A DNA stretch of 15,147 bases from an uncultured Bacilli bacterium (lineage in GTDB: Bacteria; Bacillota_I; Bacilli_A; RF39; UBA660). This document shows positions 12,651-15,147 of this stretch, one piece after another. Location of the stretch: positions 1-15,147 of the forward strand of contig CAKOKD010000014.1 of assembly GCA_934090935.1 (NCBI GenBank), written 5' to 3'. Within the stretch, counting starts at the first letter, position 1; each line of letters starts with the position of its first letter. The notes beneath the pieces are model-generated. The model saw nothing but the letters and a program-made list of their open reading frames with translations, ran no database searches and was not told the DNA's origin. The position numbers and the translations under genes were made by a program.

Positions 12651-14675
12651 ATGAATTTAGTAATAGTTGAGTCTCCAGCAAAGACTCATACAATATCTGG
12701 ATATTTAGGTAAGAATTATAAAGTAGTATCAAGTAAAGGACATATAAGAGATTTAGCAACTTCTGGAAAGTTTGGCCTTGGAGTTGATGTAGAAGGTGAT
12801 TTTGCACCGACTTATAAAGAAATACCTGGTAAAAAGAAAGATATTGCATCTTTAAAAAAGGATGCAAAAAATTCTGATATGGTATATCTTGCAACCGACC
12901 CCGACCGTGAAGGAGAAGCTATTTCTTTTCATCTTTATGAAGTACTAGGTTTAAATAAAGATAATTATGAAAGAGTTGTTTTCAATGAAATAACTGAGGG
13001 TGCGGTAAAAGAAGCTTTTAAGCATCCAAGAAAAATTGATGACTCATTGGTTAGAAGTCAAGAAACAAGAAGAATATTGGACCGTATAATTGGTTTTAGA
13101 TTATCAAAACTTATGCAATCTAAAACTGGTGGAAAAAGTGCTGGTCGTGTTCAATCAGTTGCTTTAAAGTTAATTGTTGATCGCGAAAGAGAAATACTTG
13201 CATTTGTTCCTGAAGAATATTGGAATATAGTTGCAAAATTTAAAGATTTTGATGCTGATTTAGAAAAGTATAAAGGTAAGAAGTTAGAAATCCATAATGA
13301 AGATGAAGTAAACGACATTTTATCTAAATTAGGCGAAGATTTTAAGATAACAAGTGTAGAAAAAAAAGAAAAAACTAAAAAAGGTTTCCTTCCATTTACA
13401 ACTTCTACTTTGCAACAAGCATGTATTAATAAATTTAACTTTAATTCAAGTAAAACGATGCGTATTGCTCAAAAATTGTATGAAGGTGTTGATTTAGGTA
13501 AAGAAACTTTAGGTTTGATAACGTATATGCGTACCGATTCTACAAGACTTTCACCAGTATTTATAGATGATACATTTAAATATATCGAAGAAACTTTTGG
13601 CAAAAAATATGTTGGAGTTGTTAAAAGAGGCAAAAAGACTGAAAATGTACAAGATGCTCATGAAGCAATTAGACCTACAAGTATAAGAAGAACACCTGAA
13701 AGTGTTAAAGAGTATTTGACGAAAGACGAATATAAAGTATATTCAATTATATATGCTCGTGCACTTGCATCATTAATGAGCGATGCTAAGGCACTTGCAA
13801 CAACGGCTATTCTTGATAATAATGGTTATGAATTTAAAGTAACTGGTTCTATTTTAACTTTTGATGGTTATTTAAAAGTATATAAGGAATTTTCTAAAAC
13901 TGATGATGTTATATTGCCAGATTTTGATCAATTTAATGGAATGGTATCTACTAAAGATATTGAAACTGAGCAAAAATTTACTAAACCAGTTTCTAGATAT
14001 ACTGAAGCAACATTGATTCAAGAGATGGAAGAGCTTGGTATTGGAAGACCTTCAACATATGCAAAAACCATGGAAACATTGAAAATGCGTGATTATGTAA
14101 AAATTGAGGATAAGAAGTTTATTCCAACAGAAATTGGAATTGAAACAACTGATAAGCTTCAAGAGTATTTTTCAAACATTATCAACGTTGAGTATACAGC
14201 TAATATGGAAACAGATTTAGACTTAATAGCTGAAGAGGATAAAGATAATATAAAGATATTAAAAGATTTTTATAATGAATTTGAACCCTTGGTAGAAAGC
14301 GCATTCACTAAGATGGAAAAAGCCGCTCCAAAAGAAACAGGAGAGACTTGCCCAAACTGTGGATCAGCTTTAGTTGTGCGTAAAGGTAAATTTGGCGAAT
14401 TTGTTGCATGTAGTAACTATCCAGAATGTAAATACATAAAAAAAGAAGAAAAAGTTAAAACGATTATATGCAAATGTCCAAAATGTGATGGAAATATTGT
14501 AGAAAAGAAAACAAGAAGAGGTAAGATATTCTATGGATGTGATAAATATCCAAAATGTGATATAGCTCTTTGGGATAAACCAACTGGTGACATTTGCCCT
14601 GAATGTGGTTCTTTACTAGTTGAAAAAAAAGATGAAATAAAATGTTCAAGTTGTAATTATGAAAAACAAGCGTAA
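12651..14675 (+). CDS. topA: DNA topoisomerase I (type IA)
   Basis: This 674-aa enzyme relaxes negative supercoils by cutting one DNA strand through a 5'-phosphotyrosine. The TOPRIM domain opens with LVIVESPAKT (E7) and contains DPDREGE (83-89). The active-site tyrosine is Y292 in LITYMRTDSTR, and GRPSTYA marks the core domain. Three C-terminal zinc-finger modules follow: CPNCG...CSNYPEC (567-593), CKCPKC...CDKYPKC (607-636) and CPECG...CSSC (649-668). ATG 12651 is chosen because GAGAGGA (12639-12645) is ideally spaced and the protein then starts MNLVIVESP; the in-frame ATG 12633 lacks a ribosome binding site. The stop codon lies in the loop of the downstream terminator. Confidence 0.96.
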   Translation: MNLVIVESPAKTHTISGYLGKNYKVVSSKGHIRDLATSGKFGLGVDVEGDFAPTYKEIPGKKKDIASLKKDAKNSDMVYLATDPDREGEAISFHLYEVLGLNKDNYERVVFNEITEGAVKEAFKHPRKIDDSLVRSQETRRILDRIIGFRLSKLMQSKTGGKSAGRVQSVALKLIVDREREILAFVPEEYWNIVAKFKDFDADLEKYKGKKLEIHNEDEVNDILSKLGEDFKITSVEKKEKTKKGFLPFTTSTLQQACINKFNFNSSKTMRIAQKLYEGVDLGKETLGLITYMRTDSTRLSPVFIDDTFKYIEETFGKKYVGVVKRGKKTENVQDAHEAIRPTSIRRTPESVKEYLTKDEYKVYSIIYARALASLMSDAKALATTAILDNNGYEFKVTGSILTFDGYLKVYKEFSKTDDVILPDFDQFNGMVSTKDIETEQKFTKPVSRYTEATLIQEMEELGIGRPSTYAKTMETLKMRDYVKIEDKKFIPTEIGIETTDKLQEYFSNIINVEYTANMETDLDLIAEEDKDNIKILKDFYNEFEPLVESAFTKMEKAAPKETGETCPNCGSALVVRKGKFGEFVACSNYPECKYIKKEEKVKTIICKCPKCDGNIVEKKTRRGKIFYGCDKYPKCDIALWDKPTGDICPECGSLLVEKKDEIKCSSCNYEKQA

Positions 14676-14689
14676 AAGCTTGTTTTTTT
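14662..14689 (+). terminator. Strong intrinsic terminator overlapping the topA stop
   Basis: AAAAACAAGC (14662-14671) pairs perfectly with GCTTGTTTTT (14678-14687) around a 6-nt loop that contains the topA TAA, with T residues to 14689. It would end the phosphoesterase-to-topA transcript. Confidence 0.88.
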
Positions 14690-14701
14690 CAACAGAAAAA
14701 T

Positions 14702-14729
14702 TTGACATCCGGGGGGGGTAATATATACT
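14702..14729 (+). promoter_or_regulatory. Promoter with poly-G spacer (candidate phase-variable switch)
   Basis: A consensus -35 TTGACA (14702-14707) and a -10 TATACT (14724-14729) are 16 bp apart. The spacer contains eight consecutive G residues (14711-14718), striking in a genome of about 28% G+C. A one-base gain would give the optimal 17-bp spacing. Homopolymer length changes in such spacers are a known cause of ON/OFF expression of surface proteins. Confidence 0.8.
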
Positions 14730-14761
14730 AATAATAGAAAAAAATAAAGGAGTTGTGAACA

Positions 14762-15147
14762 ATGAAAAAAAGCCACTTAATCTTGATAGTTTTGTTATTA
14801 ATGGTAGTTGGATATGCAGCAACTCAAATAAAAATAGATATAAAAGGAAATACAACATTAAGTGAAAACACAAGTGACTTTAAAGTATACTTAGCAAATT
14901 TAAAATTAAATGGAACTGAAATAGAAGGAATAAACGAGACTAAAGATAAATATGAAATAAATGTACCATCAAAAGGAACTTTAGAATATGATGTAATAAA
15001 TGATTCAACAGAATATGATGTAGAAGCAACAGTAGAATGTGAAGAAACAGGAGCAAATGAAGTTACAAATTTTGATTATACAGGGAGTGAACAAATATTC
15101 ACTGCTCCAGTAACTGGAACATTTAAACTTGAAACTTGGGGAGCTCA
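14762..15147 (+). CDS. Secreted glycine-rich-domain surface protein, N-terminal part
   Basis: This reading frame runs off the window after 128 codons. It opens with a short basic end and a hydrophobic segment (5-20: HLILIVLLLMVVGYAA), a secretion signal whose VVGYAATQ context is like that of small extracellular or SipW-type-signal proteins. A beta-rich domain follows (FKVYLANLKLNG, then KYEINVPSKGTLEYDVIN). At 106-128 it enters YTGSEQIFTAPVTGTFKLE-TWGA, the start of the glycine-rich repeat domain found in many large Bacillota surface proteins, usually continuing QGG. AAAGGAG (14746-14752) precedes ATG 14762 by 9 bp. The gene has its own strong promoter with a poly-G spacer, so expression may be phase-variable. 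Anchor and full size are unknown. Confidence 0.8.
   Translation, partial: MKKSHLILIVLLLMVVGYAATQIKIDIKGNTTLSENTSDFKVYLANLKLNGTEIEGINETKDKYEINVPSKGTLEYDVINDSTEYDVEATVECEETGANEVTNFDYTGSEQIFTAPVTGTFKLETWGA

Noticed and set aside
14711..14718. The G-run as a pure assembly artefact
   Set aside because: It sits precisely between consensus -35 and -10 boxes in front of a surface-protein gene, which is more easily explained biologically; its exact length may still be uncertain.

Overview
The window (about 27-30% G+C by eye, with a G+C-richer patch of about 49% in the first 90 bases) looks like a low-GC Bacillota chromosome. The core genes rbgA (ylqF), rnhB and topA, a lipoteichoic-acid-synthase-type sulfatase, strong AGGAGG ribosome binding sites and extended -10 promoters all fit. 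TGA is used as a stop (end of the reverse transcriptase gene), so the code is standard bacterial rather than mycoplasmal. A gut-type Bacilli/Erysipelotrichia-like or RF39-like lineage is a reasonable inference, not proven. All recognised genes are on the + strand; no tRNA, rRNA or CRISPR array was seen.

Region 1 (1-2059) is the most notable part: a diversity-generating retroelement (DGR). It starts with a G+C-rich repeat that can be read as the end of a C-type-lectin/FGE-fold variable protein (ending GFRLVLSD-stop). This is either the template repeat (TR) or the variable repeat (VR). Next come a 228-bp structured leader with a terminator-like hairpin, a small MutS-like accessory protein, an Avd-like four-helix protein and a DGR reverse transcriptase with the IGxxxSQ and YMDD motifs. 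The three genes overlap or are tightly coupled. In a working DGR, RT and Avd copy TR RNA into cDNA with random substitutions at adenines, and the cDNA replaces VR in the target gene.

Region 2 (2060-3500) is an AAA_14/DUF4143 ATPase gene enclosed by two 90-bp direct repeats (87/90 identical). Each carries a terminator and a 12-bp inverted repeat. In the upstream copy the inverted repeat overlaps the ATPase promoter like an operator; in the downstream copy the promoter is lost.

Region 3 (3500-7400) is an accessory stretch: a 40-aa ORF, an unrecognised 233-aa protein, a P-loop kinase-like protein, a membrane-anchored zinc metallopeptidase, an Ig-like lipoprotein with its own promoter and a 5'-end hairpin, and a frameshifted type I signal peptidase.

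Region 4 (7401-7982) is a 580-bp intergenic region with two terminators, two promoters, two copies of a 15-bp palindrome, and what looks like a broken copy of the 5' end of rbgA.

Region 5 (7983-14675) is the conserved block: a metallophosphoesterase, rbgA, rnhB, the LTA-synthase-like enzyme and topA, probably one transcript, closed by a strong terminator overlapping the topA stop.

Region 6 (14690-15147) is the start of a secreted, glycine-rich-domain surface protein. Its promoter has a run of eight G residues between -35 and -10, a classic arrangement for phase variation by slipped-strand mispairing. The window thus holds two separate candidate diversity mechanisms, one at each end.
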